This document shows positions 16,681 to 25,521 of a stretch of 64,000 bases of DNA, in pieces. Position numbers and translations under genes: made by a program. The notes below the pieces were generated by a model, which saw nothing but the letters and a program-made list of their open reading frames with translations, was not told where the DNA came from and searched no databases. Positions within the stretch are counted from its first letter, which is position 1. Every line of letters starts with the position of its first letter. Source of the stretch: Pseudonocardia sp. EC080619-01 (GTDB lineage Bacteria; Actinomycetota; Actinomycetes; Mycobacteriales; Pseudonocardiaceae); NCBI RefSeq assembly GCF_001420995.1, contig NZ_CP012184.1, positions 1,472,501 to 1,536,500 of the forward strand, read 5' to 3'.

Positions 16681-17676
16681 GTGTCTCTCCTTCGTGTCCC
16701 GGTGTCCCGTTCCCTCCGTCACCGGTCGTCCGCCCGCGTGCGGCCGGCCGCCGTCCTCACCGCGGTGCTCGCGCTGTGCGCCGTCCTCGCCGGCTGCACG
16801 TCCGATCCACCCGCCGCCGCGGAGCCCCCGCCGCCCGCGCCCGCCGCGCCGCCCGCCGACGCCGCGCCGCCGGTGCCCGAGCTACCGGGCGGCGGCACCG
16901 AGGTGTTCCCCGGACGCCGGATGGCGGCCCTCTACGGTCATCCCGGCACCCCGTCGATGGGCGTGCTCGGCGAGCAGGACCTGCCCCGCTCGATCGCCCG
17001 CGCCCGGGACCTCGCCGCGGACTTCCAGCCGCTGGTGCGCGAGCCCGTCGTCCCGGCGTTCGAGATCATCGCCACGGTGGCCGACAGCGTCCCCGGGGCG
17101 GACGGCGACTACTCGGCGGAGATGAGCGTCGACGAGCTGCGGCCGTGGGTCACGGAGGCCGGGAAGGCCGGGGTCTACGTGGTCATCGACCTCCAGCCGG
17201 GCCGCGCCGACTTCCTCACCCAGGCGAAGCGCTACACCGAGCTGCTGGCCCAGCCGCACGTCGGCCTGGCCCTGGATCCGGAGTGGCGGCTCGAACCCGG
17301 GCAGCGGCACGGCGACCAGATCGGATCGGTGGACGCGGCCGAGGTCAACGCCACGTCGGCGTGGCTGGCCGGGCTGGTCCGGGAACGCGGGCTGCCGCAG
17401 AAGGTGTTCCTGATGCACCAGTTCCGCGTCCCGATGATCGCCGACCGGCAGGCGGTCGTCACCTCGCACCCCGAGCTCGCGACCGTGCTGCACGCCGACG
17501 GCTACGGCACCCCGCAGGAGAAGCTCGACACCTGGAACGTGCTGCACTCGGCACCCCGGCCGGAGGGCCTCTGGTGGGGCTGGAAGAACTTCCTCGACGA
17601 GGACACACCGACGTTCACACCCCGCCGGACCTACGACGTCCGCCCCGAGTCACCGGTCTTCGTCTCCTACCAGTGA
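16681..17676 (+). CDS. putative secreted lipoprotein, TIM-barrel-like
   Basis: A 331-residue protein with a basic N-terminus, a hydrophobic stretch and the lipobox LAGC near residue 39, then a Pro/Ala-rich linker, so it should be anchored outside the membrane. The body has RRMAALYGHPGTPSMGVLG, VVIDLQPGRADF, LALDPEWRL and LWWGWKNFLDED, which suggest strand ends of a beta/alpha barrel with acidic residues, as in glycoside-hydrolase-like proteins. I do not recognise a named family. GTG at 16681 lies 8 nt after TAACCT (16667-16672), suggesting leaderless expression. It sits between a LytTR regulator and an LCP ligase, a setting consistent with cell-envelope work. Confidence 0.7.
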   Translation: MSLLRVPVSRSLRHRSSARVRPAAVLTAVLALCAVLAGCTSDPPAAAEPPPPAPAAPPADAAPPVPELPGGGTEVFPGRRMAALYGHPGTPSMGVLGEQDLPRSIARARDLAADFQPLVREPVVPAFEIIATVADSVPGADGDYSAEMSVDELRPWVTEAGKAGVYVVIDLQPGRADFLTQAKRYTELLAQPHVGLALDPEWRLEPGQRHGDQIGSVDAAEVNATSAWLAGLVRERGLPQKVFLMHQFRVPMIADRQAVVTSHPELATVLHADGYGTPQEKLDTWNVLHSAPRPEGLWWGWKNFLDEDTPTFTPRRTYDVRPESPVFVSYQ

Positions 17677-17858
17677 CGGGTATGTCCACCCTGTCCGGAG
17701 ACACCCACAGGGGTGGGTGGGCGGCCACCGAGATCACGATCACGGCAAGTACTCTCGGGTGACCCGGGCGCCGGAGCCGTCGCCGGGCACACGCACCGTG
17801 CCGGTTCCACAGCCGTCACAGGTACCCATCCGTGCCGATCAGTGAAGGGGGTGCCCGA

Positions 17859-20800
17859 GTGGACGACCGACCGCCTGACGGCACCCCTCCTCCCGGCCGC
17901 TCCGGCCGCTCCCGCAACGACGGGCGCCCGCGCCGCGACGACCGACCGCACCTGCGCGGCGAGTCCCGGGGTGACGCTCCCGGCGGACCTCCCGGGCCCC
18001 CTCGCGGCACCCCCGACGGACGTCCCGGCCCGCCCCCGGGCGGACGGCCGCCGTCCGGTGGCCCGCGGGACCGCCGGTCCCCCGGTGAGCCCCGCCCCCC
18101 GGCGGCGACCGGTCCGGAGCAGCGCCCCGGCACTCCGCCCCCCGGACGTGGGCGGGACCGCGCGCCCGGCCCCCGGCGCGGACCCGGTGGCCCGGAGGGC
18201 CCCGGCAACGCGGACGACGACGGCGACTCACCCTGGCTGCGCCGCCGCGAGCGCGACGCCGCGGCCGAGGCCGAGCGGGCCGCGGCCTGGTCCCGCCGGG
18301 CACGCGACACGGCGTCCAGCGGGCACAGCGACAGCCGCCCGACCGACATCCGCTCGATCCGCGCCGCCAGCCGCGGCATCGGCGAGACCCTGCGGACCCC
18401 CGGCCGTCCGGAGGCCGCGGCCGAACGACGACGGCACCGCGCCGCCGAGCCCGACGTCCCGCCGGAGGAGCGCGACCGCGCCGCCCGGCTGAGCGGTGAG
18501 CTGCCGGTGGTCCCGCGCCGCTCCCGCCGGGAGCCCCCTCCCCCGGCGGGCCCCCCGCCCGCACGCCCGAACACCCCGAACGGCGGCCCCGGCGCGCCCC
18601 CCGGCGCACCTCCGGTGCGCCCCGGAGGCGGACCCGGCGGACCGGCCGGCCGTCCCGGACCGGCCCCCGGGCCCGGTGGTCCGGGCGGTGGCCCCGGCGG
18701 GCCCTCCGGTGGACCCGGTGCGCCCGGTGGCCCCGGCGGGTCCGGTGGGCCCGCTGCGCCCGGTGGTCCCGGCGGGTCCGGTGGGCCCGGCGGGTCCGGT
18801 GGTCCGGGCGGACCCGGTCGCTCTGGCGGACCGGGCGGACCCGGTCGCTCTGGCGGACCGGGCACCACCGGTACGCCCGCAGGACCCGGTGGCCCGCCCG
18901 GTCCCCGTGCTCCCGGCCGGGGCCGCCCGGCCGACGCCCCCACCCGTGCCGCCGCGGCGGCCCCGCCCGCCCGTCCCGCCGACGCGACCCGGCGCGAGCC
19001 CGGTCCCGACGGCGCGCGCCCGCCGGACCGCCCCGGCCGCCCCGCGCCGGCCCGCCCGCCCCGCGGCGCGGCCCCCGCTGCGGGTGCCGCCGCGGCCGCG
19101 GCGAGCGCCGGAGGCGGCACCGCCGTGGCCGGAGCCGCGGCCGGGGCCGCACCCGGAGCCGTCGCACCGGGACGCACCGGCCGGCCGGGCGCCGCCGACG
19201 AGGACCGGCAGGAGGACGACCGTCCCCCCGGCCGCCGGCGGACCCTCGACACCGCGCGCGCCTCCCTCGGCGCCGCGCTCGGCCTCACCGCGGCCTCGAC
19301 CGTCCTCCCCGGCAGCGGGCACCTCGCGCTGCGCCGTCGCCGCACCGGCGGGCTGATCCTCGGCACGCTGCTGGCGGTCGTCGTGGGGCTCGCGGTCCTG
19401 GTGCTGCTGACGCGCCGGTCCGTCCTGCTGCAGAACCTGCTGTCGACCACCACGCTGACCGTCATCGCGGGCGCGCTGGTGCTCGGCGGGATCGGCTGGA
19501 TCGCCCAGGTCGCCCGCACCTACGCGCTCGCGCGGCCACGGACGCTGCCACTGGGCCAGAAGATCATCGGCACCGGGACCGCGGCACTCCTGTGCCTCAC
19601 GGTCGCCGTGCCGTTCGGGTACGGCGTGGAGCTGCTGAACTCCCAGCGCGGGCTGCTGGACTCCCTGTTCCAGGGCGGCGGGACGTCCGCGGCCGAGGCG
19701 CTCGGGAAGCCACGGCTGAACGTCCTGCTCCTCGGCAGCGACGCCGGCGACGACCGCAGCGGCACCCGTACCGACACGATGATGGTCGCCAGCATCGACA
19801 CCCGGTCCGGCCGGACGACCCTGTTCAGCCTCCCCCGGAACATCCAGCGTGCCGAGTTCCCGCCGGGGTCACCGGCAGCCGAGGAGTTCCCGGACGGCTT
19901 CCACGACTCCTCGCAGCCGCTGTCCGGCGACTACCTGCTCAACGGCGTCTTCGCCTACGGCGAGCAGAACCCGGAGATCGCGCCGCCGACGCCCACCGCC
20001 GAGCCCGGCCTCAACCTCCTGCAGTCGACGATCTCGTACATGACGGGCCTCCCGATCGACTACTACCTGGAGGTCAACATGGCCGGGTTCTCGTCGATGA
20101 TCGACGCGGTCGGCGGGGTCACGGTCAACGTCGGGCAGGAGCCGATCCCGGTCGGCGGGGTCACCGCCTTCGGCCGGTACGTCACGCCCGACCGCTACAT
20201 CCCCCCGGGCATGCAGACGCTCAACGGCGAGGACGCGCTGTGGTTCGCCCGGTCCCGCCGGGACGGCACCGACTACCAGCGGATGGGGCGGCAGCGCTGC
20301 CTGATCCAGGCGGTGATCAGCGAGACCAGCGCGACCGAGCTGATCGGCCGGTTCCAGAGCATCGCCGCGGTGACCCGGGACAACGTCTCGACCGACATGC
20401 CGCAGCAGGTGCTGCCGTCGCTGGCGGTGCTGGCCGACGAGGGCTTCCGGCTGGAGAGCGTCGCGTTCGACCCGTCACTGCCGGACCCGAACTCCTCGAC
20501 CGGCTACTTCGTCACCGCCGACCCGGACGCCGACTACATGCGCGAGGTCGTCCGCGGGGCGATCGCCGACCCGCCGCCGCCCCCGGACCCGGCGCTCGCC
20601 GCCCCGGCACCTGCGCCGGCACCGGCGGCCCCGTCGTCGGAGGCCCCGTCGTCGTCGGAGTCGGGGGCACCGTCGTCGTCCGCCGCGCCGGAGCCGGCCT
20701 CGACCGCCCCGCAGTCGGTGGAGGACTCCTGCGCGAGCACCGGCGCGGCCGACGTCCCGTCCGAGGAGGAGCAGGGCGCGGCGGAGAGCGCCGAGGACTC

Positions 20801-20864
20801 CGGCTCGGGCACGACGACCACCGGGCTCGGCCCGGTCGGCGGCATCCGCCCCGACGAGTACTGA
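17859..20864 (+). CDS. LytR-CpsA-Psr (LCP) family cell-wall ligase with long low-complexity tail
   Basis: A 1001-residue membrane protein. Residues 1 to about 470 are disordered and extremely rich in Gly, Pro and Arg, including a collagen-like Gly-X-Y tract near 250-340 coded by short DNA repeats. Three hydrophobic helices follow (about 498-585), placing the LCP domain (about 615-900) outside. The domain has NVLLLGSDAGDDRSGTRTDT, then TLFSLPRN, and later LNGEDALWFARSRRDGTDYQRM, with the Arg and Asp residues that bind polyprenyl pyrophosphate. LCP enzymes attach glycopolymers such as arabinogalactan to peptidoglycan. An Ala/Pro/Ser-rich tail ends it. GTG at 17859 has GAAGGGGG before it; GTG at 17832 is an alternative. 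Confidence 0.85.
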   Translation: MDDRPPDGTPPPGRSGRSRNDGRPRRDDRPHLRGESRGDAPGGPPGPPRGTPDGRPGPPPGGRPPSGGPRDRRSPGEPRPPAATGPEQRPGTPPPGRGRDRAPGPRRGPGGPEGPGNADDDGDSPWLRRRERDAAAEAERAAAWSRRARDTASSGHSDSRPTDIRSIRAASRGIGETLRTPGRPEAAAERRRHRAAEPDVPPEERDRAARLSGELPVVPRRSRREPPPPAGPPPARPNTPNGGPGAPPGAPPVRPGGGPGGPAGRPGPAPGPGGPGGGPGGPSGGPGAPGGPGGSGGPAAPGGPGGSGGPGGSGGPGGPGRSGGPGGPGRSGGPGTTGTPAGPGGPPGPRAPGRGRPADAPTRAAAAAPPARPADATRREPGPDGARPPDRPGRPAPARPPRGAAPAAGAAAAAASAGGGTAVAGAAAGAAPGAVAPGRTGRPGAADEDRQEDDRPPGRRRTLDTARASLGAALGLTAASTVLPGSGHLALRRRRTGGLILGTLLAVVVGLAVLVLLTRRSVLLQNLLSTTTLTVIAGALVLGGIGWIAQVARTYALARPRTLPLGQKIIGTGTAALLCLTVAVPFGYGVELLNSQRGLLDSLFQGGGTSAAEALGKPRLNVLLLGSDAGDDRSGTRTDTMMVASIDTRSGRTTLFSLPRNIQRAEFPPGSPAAEEFPDGFHDSSQPLSGDYLLNGVFAYGEQNPEIAPPTPTAEPGLNLLQSTISYMTGLPIDYYLEVNMAGFSSMIDAVGGVTVNVGQEPIPVGGVTAFGRYVTPDRYIPPGMQTLNGEDALWFARSRRDGTDYQRMGRQRCLIQAVISETSATELIGRFQSIAAVTRDNVSTDMPQQVLPSLAVLADEGFRLESVAFDPSLPDPNSSTGYFVTADPDADYMREVVRGAIADPPPPPDPALAAPAPAPAPAAPSSEAPSSSESGAPSSSAAPEPASTAPQSVEDSCASTGAADVPSEEEQGAAESAEDSGSGTTTTGLGPVGGIRPDEY
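18720..18890 (+). repeat. collagen-like Gly-X-Y coding microrepeats in the LCP gene
   Basis: Short in-frame units coding Gly-Gly-X and Gly-Pro-Gly steps are stacked here, including a 27-nt unit (encoding GGPGRS steps) repeated exactly from about 18807 to 18863. The length is a multiple of three throughout, so changes in copy number would keep the frame. Confidence 0.7.
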
Positions 20865-20940
20865 GTCCCGCCCGGGTTGCTCCGGACGTCCGATCCGAGG
20901 CGACCGACACGCTCCCTTCCTTTCGCCCGTCCGGGTTTGG

Positions 20941-20959
20941 TTAGGTAAGCGAAACCTGA
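20941..20959. promoter_or_regulatory. IdeR/DtxR iron box
   Basis: TTAGGTAAGCGAAACCTGA matches the 19-bp IdeR/DtxR consensus (TTAGGTTAG-S-CTAACCTAA) at most positions including both conserved half-site ends. It lies 22 nt before the start of the binding-protein gene, so the operon should be shut off by Fe(II)-loaded IdeR. Confidence 0.85.
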
Positions 20960-20981
20960 TCACCGGAAAGGCTGACCCCCC

Positions 20982-21992
20982 GTGCTCCGTCGGACGCCCT
21001 CCGTCCTCGCCGCGCTCCTCGCGGCCCTCGCCCTCCTCGCCGGCTGCGGTTCCGGCTCCGATCCCGCACCGGGCGGCGAGGGCGCGACCGCGCCCGCCGC
21101 CGACGGAGCCTTCCCGGTCACGATCCCGACGGCGTTCGGTGAGGTCACCGTCCCCGAGCAACCGCAGCGGGTCGTCGCGCTGGGCTGGAGCGACGCCGAG
21201 ACCGCGCTCGCCCTGGGCGTCGAGCCGGTCGGTGCGGCCGACTGGCTCGCCGTCGGCGGCGACGGGCTCGGGCCGTGGGTGCCGCAGGACTACACGACCC
21301 CGCCGACCGTGCTCGGCACCCTGGAGGTCGACCTGGAGGCCGTCGCCGCGCTCGACCCGGACCTGATCCTCGACACCCGCGCCGCGGGCACCCGGGACCG
21401 CTACGACCGGCTGACCCAGCTCGGCGTGCCGGTCGTCTCGATCCCGGCCGGCGGGGAGAACTACCTGACGAACTGGCGCGACCAGCTCCGCATGGTGGGG
21501 GCCGCGGTCGGCCGCCCCGGGGAGGCCGCCCAGCTGCAGTCCGGCCTGGAGCAGCGCTTCGCCGACGCCCGCGCGCAGCACCCCCAGCTGGCCGGGGCCA
21601 CCGTCGTGTCGGGGGCCCGCAACACCCTCGGCGAGTACGCCGCCTACACCGCGGGCTCCGGGCGGATGGAGTTCCTGGAGGAGCTGGGCATGACCCTGGC
21701 ACCGCAGATCGCCGCGCTGCCCACCGAGGGCTTCTCGACGCCGATCTCGCGGGAGCGCATGAACCTGCTCGACGCCGACGTCACCGTCATGCAGCCGATC
21801 GGCAAGGACGCGACCGAGATCGAGAACGACCCGTTGTGGCAGGCCGTGCCGTCGGTCGCCGCCGGCCGCGGCGTGCTGCTGTCCGACCGGGACGTGTCGC
21901 AGGCGTTCTCCGCCGCGTCGGTGCAGGGCTGGACGTTCGCGCTGGACCGCACGGTGCCGCGCCTGGCGGACGCGGCCGCGGCCGCACCGTGA
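20982..21992 (+). CDS. Fe(III)-siderophore ABC transporter binding lipoprotein
   Basis: A 336-residue lipoprotein with signal peptide and lipobox LAGC near residue 23, so it should be tethered outside the membrane. The body follows the FecB/FhuD-type class III binding-protein plan: FPVTIPTAFGEVTVPEQPQRVVALGWSDAETALALG, then VDLEAVAALDPDLILD and a C-terminal lobe with AYTAGSGRMEFLEELG. It should capture a ferric siderophore and hand it to the two permeases downstream. GTG at 20982 has GGAAAG 12 nt upstream. An IdeR box precedes it. Its stop overlaps the next start, the first of three such overlaps in this four-gene operon. The siderophore is unknown; no biosynthesis genes are in the window. 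Confidence 0.9.
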   Translation: MLRRTPSVLAALLAALALLAGCGSGSDPAPGGEGATAPAADGAFPVTIPTAFGEVTVPEQPQRVVALGWSDAETALALGVEPVGAADWLAVGGDGLGPWVPQDYTTPPTVLGTLEVDLEAVAALDPDLILDTRAAGTRDRYDRLTQLGVPVVSIPAGGENYLTNWRDQLRMVGAAVGRPGEAAQLQSGLEQRFADARAQHPQLAGATVVSGARNTLGEYAAYTAGSGRMEFLEELGMTLAPQIAALPTEGFSTPISRERMNLLDADVTVMQPIGKDATEIENDPLWQAVPSVAAGRGVLLSDRDVSQAFSAASVQGWTFALDRTVPRLADAAAAAP

Positions 21993-23050
21993 CCGCCGGC
22001 CCGGCCGCGCCGGCCGTGGCGGAGCCGGACGCCCCGCCCGCCGCGGCCCGGCGGGCACGGGTGCGGCGCGCCGCCGTCGTGCTGGTGGTGCTGCTGGCGG
22101 GTTCGGTGACGGCGAGCATGCTCGTCGGCGCCGGGATGCTGGCGCCCGCGACCGTCGCCGACGCCCTGTTCGGCGACGGGCCGGTGACGCCGGAGAGCCT
22201 GGTCGTCACCGACGTCCGGCTGCCCCGCACGGTGCTCGCCCTGCTCGCCGGCGCCGCACTCGGTGTCGCCGGGGTGCTCGCCCAGGGCATGACCCGCAAC
22301 CCGATCGCCGAGCCCGGCCTGCTCGGCCTGAACACCGGCGCGGCGCTGGCCGTCGTGCTGGGCATCGGGGTGTTCGGTGTCTCCACCCTGACCGGCTACG
22401 TGTGGTTCGGCTTCCTGGGGGCGGCGCTCGCCGCGGTCGTCGTCGGCGGGGTCGCCGGGGTCGGGCGCAGCAGCCGCACCGTCTCCCCCGCCGCGCTGGC
22501 GCTGGCCGGCGCGGCGGTGGCGGCCGGGCTCGGCTCGGTGATCACCGTGTTCCTGCTGACCAACCCGACGCTGTTCGACGACTACCGGTTCTGGCAGGTC
22601 GGCTCGGTCGCCGGCCGGGACCTGTCGATCGCGGCCCAGGCGGCCCCGTTCGTCGTGGCCGGGCTGGCACTGGCTCTGACCTGCGGGCAGCGGCTCGACG
22701 CGCTGGCGCTCGGCGACGACGTCGCCCGCTCCTTCGGCCGCCGCCCCGGCGCCGACCGCCTGGTGTGCGGGCTCGCGCTCGTCCTGCTGGCCGGGACGGC
22801 GACGGCGGCGGCCGGGCCGATCGCGTTCGTCGGGCTCGCCGTCCCGCACGTGCTGCGCGCGCTGACCGGCCCCGGTCACCGCACCCTGCTGCCGCTCGCG
22901 GTACTGGCGGGCCCGTCGCTGCTGCTGCTCGCCGACGTCCTCGGGCGGGTCGTGGTGCCGCCCGCCGAGGTGCAGGCCGGTGTGGTCACCGCCGTCGTCG
23001 GCGTGCCGCTGTTCGTGGCGCTGGTGCGTCGCCGGAAGTTCGTCCGGTGA
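21989..23050 (+). CDS. FecCD-type siderophore ABC permease (first)
   Basis: A 353-residue integral membrane protein with about nine to ten helices, matching FecCD/BtuC permeases. Typical patterns are VRLPRTVLALLAGAALGVAGVLAQ, then NPIAEPGLLGLNTGAAL, the helix break WQVGSVAGRD, and near the end AGPIAFVGLAVPHVLRALTG, which contains the cytoplasmic loop that docks the ATPase. It should pair with the next gene to form a heterodimeric channel for ferric siderophore. The start GTG overlaps the upstream stop by four bases (GTGA), so it is translationally coupled. Confidence 0.9.
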   Translation: MTAGPAAPAVAEPDAPPAAARRARVRRAAVVLVVLLAGSVTASMLVGAGMLAPATVADALFGDGPVTPESLVVTDVRLPRTVLALLAGAALGVAGVLAQGMTRNPIAEPGLLGLNTGAALAVVLGIGVFGVSTLTGYVWFGFLGAALAAVVVGGVAGVGRSSRTVSPAALALAGAAVAAGLGSVITVFLLTNPTLFDDYRFWQVGSVAGRDLSIAAQAAPFVVAGLALALTCGQRLDALALGDDVARSFGRRPGADRLVCGLALVLLAGTATAAAGPIAFVGLAVPHVLRALTGPGHRTLLPLAVLAGPSLLLLADVLGRVVVPPAEVQAGVVTAVVGVPLFVALVRRRKFVR

Positions 23051-24105
23051 GCGCCCCGCCCGACACCACCGACGCGACCGGCGGGGTCGCGGTCCTGCGC
23101 GGGCTGCGTGCCCGTCGGAGGCGACGCGTCCTGGTCTCCGGAGCGGTCGTCGCGGCCGCGGTGCTCGCCGCGTTCGTCGTCACGCTCTCGGCGGGGGCAC
23201 AGCTCGTCCCGCCCGCCGACGTCGTCGCCGCGCTGCTCGGCTCCGGATCGCCGCGCACCGAGCTGGTGGTGCTCCGGCTGCGGCTGCCCCGCGCGCTCAC
23301 CGCCGTGCTGGTCGGCGCGGCACTCGGGCTGGCCGGGGCGCTGTTCCAGCGGCTGCTGCGCAACCAGCTCGCCAGCCCGGACATCATCGGGATCAGTGCC
23401 GGGGCGAGCGCCGCCGCGGTCGCCGGCACCGTGCTGCTGGGCCTGTCCGCGGCCGGTGTGTCGGTGGCGGCGGTGCTCGGTGCGGTCGCGACGACGGTGC
23501 TGATCCTCGCCCTGACCCACCGCGACGGCCTGCACGGCGTCCGGTTCGTGCTGGTGGGGCTCGGGATCGGCACCGGGCTGCTGGCCGTCGTGTCGTTCCT
23601 GATGATCCGCGCGTCGCTGACCAGCGCGCAGGAGAACCTGGTGTGGCTGACCGGCAGCATCAACCAGGCCGACTGGTCGCGCACGGTGCCGCTCGTCGCG
23701 GCCTGCGCGGTGCTGGTCCCGCTCGCGCTGGTGCTGGCCCGGGCACTGCCCCGGCTGGAGCTCGGCGACGACACCGCGACCGCGCTCGGGCTGCCGGTCG
23801 GGCGGGCCCGGCTCGCCCTGATCGCGGTCGGAGTCCTCCTGGTCGCGACCGCTGTGGCCGCGGCAGGGCCGGTGTCGTTCGTGGCGCTGGTCTGCGGCCC
23901 GCTGGCGACGCGTGCGGCCGGGCCGGGGAACGGGTCGCTCCCGCACGCCGCCGGCATCGGTGCGCTGGTGGTGCTGGTCTCCGACCTGGTGGCCCGCCAT
24001 CTCGTGAACGACGTCGCGCTGCCGGTCGGTGTGGTCACCGGCGCGGTCGGCGCGCCCTACCTGCTGTGGCTGCTGGCCCGCGCCCGTACGAGGGGAACGA
24101 CATGA
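23047..24105 (+). CDS. FecCD-type siderophore ABC permease (second)
   Basis: A 352-residue permease of the same family as its neighbour: LRLPRALTAVLVGAALGLAGALFQ, LASPDIIGISAGASAAA, VWLTGSINQADW and AGPVSFVALVCGPLATR, the last being the coupling region. Two different FecCD subunits in tandem are the rule for ferric-siderophore importers. The start GTG overlaps the previous stop by four bases and its own stop overlaps the ATG of the ATPase gene, so translation of the three should be tightly coupled. Regulation by the upstream IdeR box is expected to extend to it. Confidence 0.9.
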   Translation: MSAPPDTTDATGGVAVLRGLRARRRRRVLVSGAVVAAAVLAAFVVTLSAGAQLVPPADVVAALLGSGSPRTELVVLRLRLPRALTAVLVGAALGLAGALFQRLLRNQLASPDIIGISAGASAAAVAGTVLLGLSAAGVSVAAVLGAVATTVLILALTHRDGLHGVRFVLVGLGIGTGLLAVVSFLMIRASLTSAQENLVWLTGSINQADWSRTVPLVAACAVLVPLALVLARALPRLELGDDTATALGLPVGRARLALIAVGVLLVATAVAAAGPVSFVALVCGPLATRAAGPGNGSLPHAAGIGALVVLVSDLVARHLVNDVALPVGVVTGAVGAPYLLWLLARARTRGTT

Positions 24106-25478
24106 GCCTGACCGCGGACGACCTGGTCCTGCGCTACGACGACCGCGTGGTCGCCGACGGCCTGACGGTCCGGCTGCCACCCGGGCGGATCACCGCGATC
24201 GTCGGGCCGAACGCGTGCGGCAAGTCCACGCTGCTGCGCGGCCTCGGCCGGATCATCACCCCGGCCGCCGGGCACGTCGCCCTCGACGGCACCGACGTCC
24301 GCGAGATCGGCGGCCGCGAGCTGGCCCGCCGGCTCGGGCTGCTCCCGCAGTCCCCGGTGGCGCCGGACGGGATCACCGTCGCCGATCTCGTCGAGCGCGG
24401 CCGGTCACCGCACCAGGGCTGGTTCGGCGGCCACGGGGACGCCGACGACGCCGCCGTCGCCGCCGCCATGCGGGCGACCGGGGTGCTCGAGCTCGCCGAC
24501 CGCCCGGTGGACGAGCTGTCCGGCGGGCAGCGGCAGCGGGTGTGGATCGCCATGGTCCTCGCCCAGGACACCGGCGTGCTGCTGCTCGACGAGCCGACGA
24601 CCTTCCTCGACATGACCCACGCCGTCGAGGTGCTGGACCTGCTCGTCGACCGCAACCGGGCGGAGGGCACGACGGTCGCCGTCGTCCTGCACGACCTGAA
24701 CCTGGCGTGCCGCTACGCCGACCACCTGATCGCGATGCGCGACGGCGCGGTCGTCGCCGAGGGCCCGCCCGCGGCGACGATGACCGTGGACCTGGTCCGG
24801 CGGGTGTTCGCGATGGAGTCGCAGGTCGTGCCGGACCCGGTCACGGGGACGCCGATGGTCGTCCCTGCCGGACGGCACCTTCCCGTCCCCGCCCCCGGTG
24901 CCGGCCCGCGCACCGCGGACGGGCCGGGGCCGCGCACCGAGTCCGACCTGCGGGAGGTCGTCGGGGAGCCGCACCCGCTGGTGCTGGACAAGTCCGCCGA
25001 CCGGATCGACGACGTCGCCGCGTCGTTCGTCGCGGCGGCGACGCTCGCGTTCGTCGGCACCGTCGGCGCCTCCGGGTCGGTCACGGTGACCCCGCGCGGC
25101 AACCCGCCGGGCGACGGCCCCCGCGTCCTCGACGGCGGACGGCGGATCGCGCTGCCCGAGCGGCCCGGCAACCGGCGCCTCGACAGCCTGCGCAACCTGC
25201 TGGACCGGTCCGGGATCGGGCTGACGTTCTGCGTCCCGCGGGTCGAGCACGTGCTGCGGGTCAACGGGCACGGCCGGGTGGTGCGCGACGCCGAGGTGCT
25301 CGGGCTGTGGGAGGACCCGCCGGAGCTGGCGATCGTCGTCGACGTCGAGGAGACGTTCGTGCACTGCGGGCGGGCCCTGCGCACGTCCGGCACGTGGCGG
25401 CCGGAGGACTGGGCGGACCCGTCCGGCGTCCCGAGTTCGAAGGAGCTGGCCGCGGCCGCACGCGCCACGCGTGACTGA
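24102..25478 (+). CDS. fusion of siderophore ABC ATPase and PPOX-type flavin domain
   Basis: A 458-residue fusion. Residues 1 to about 245 are a FecE-type ATPase: GPNACGKSTLL (Walker A), LLPQSPVAPDGITVADLVERG, SGGQRQRVWIAM (signature, near 139), VLLLDEPTTFLD (Walker B) and the switch VVLHDLNL. After a Pro/Gly linker, residues about 290-445 form a pyridoxamine-phosphate-oxidase-like split barrel, with TVTPRGNPPGD, RPGNRRLDSLRN, LRVNGHGRVVRD and VHCGRALRTSG, resembling MSMEG_1061-type FMN proteins. The join is in one uninterrupted frame. The ATPase powers ferric-siderophore import; the flavin domain may reduce or process the cargo, but this is inference. ATG at 24102 overlaps the previous stop. 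Confidence 0.85.
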   Translation: MSLTADDLVLRYDDRVVADGLTVRLPPGRITAIVGPNACGKSTLLRGLGRIITPAAGHVALDGTDVREIGGRELARRLGLLPQSPVAPDGITVADLVERGRSPHQGWFGGHGDADDAAVAAAMRATGVLELADRPVDELSGGQRQRVWIAMVLAQDTGVLLLDEPTTFLDMTHAVEVLDLLVDRNRAEGTTVAVVLHDLNLACRYADHLIAMRDGAVVAEGPPAATMTVDLVRRVFAMESQVVPDPVTGTPMVVPAGRHLPVPAPGAGPRTADGPGPRTESDLREVVGEPHPLVLDKSADRIDDVAASFVAAATLAFVGTVGASGSVTVTPRGNPPGDGPRVLDGGRRIALPERPGNRRLDSLRNLLDRSGIGLTFCVPRVEHVLRVNGHGRVVRDAEVLGLWEDPPELAIVVDVEETFVHCGRALRTSGTWRPEDWADPSGVPSSKELAAAARATRD

Positions 25479-25486
25479 GTGCCGTC

Positions 25487-25515
25487 GCGGCCCGGACCGG
25501 CGGGGTCCGGGCCGC
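25487..25515. terminator. bidirectional hairpin terminator
   Basis: GCGGCCCGGACC (25487-25498) pairs perfectly with GGTCCGGGCCGC (25504-25515) across a 5-nt loop. It separates the convergent siderophore operon and asnB. Confidence 0.8.
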
Positions 25516-25521
25516 GCGCGG

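Noticed and set aside
16674-17762. Overlapping plus-strand frame from GTG 16674.
   Set aside because: Out of frame with the lipoprotein signal and lipobox at 16681; translation is low-complexity Arg/Pro.
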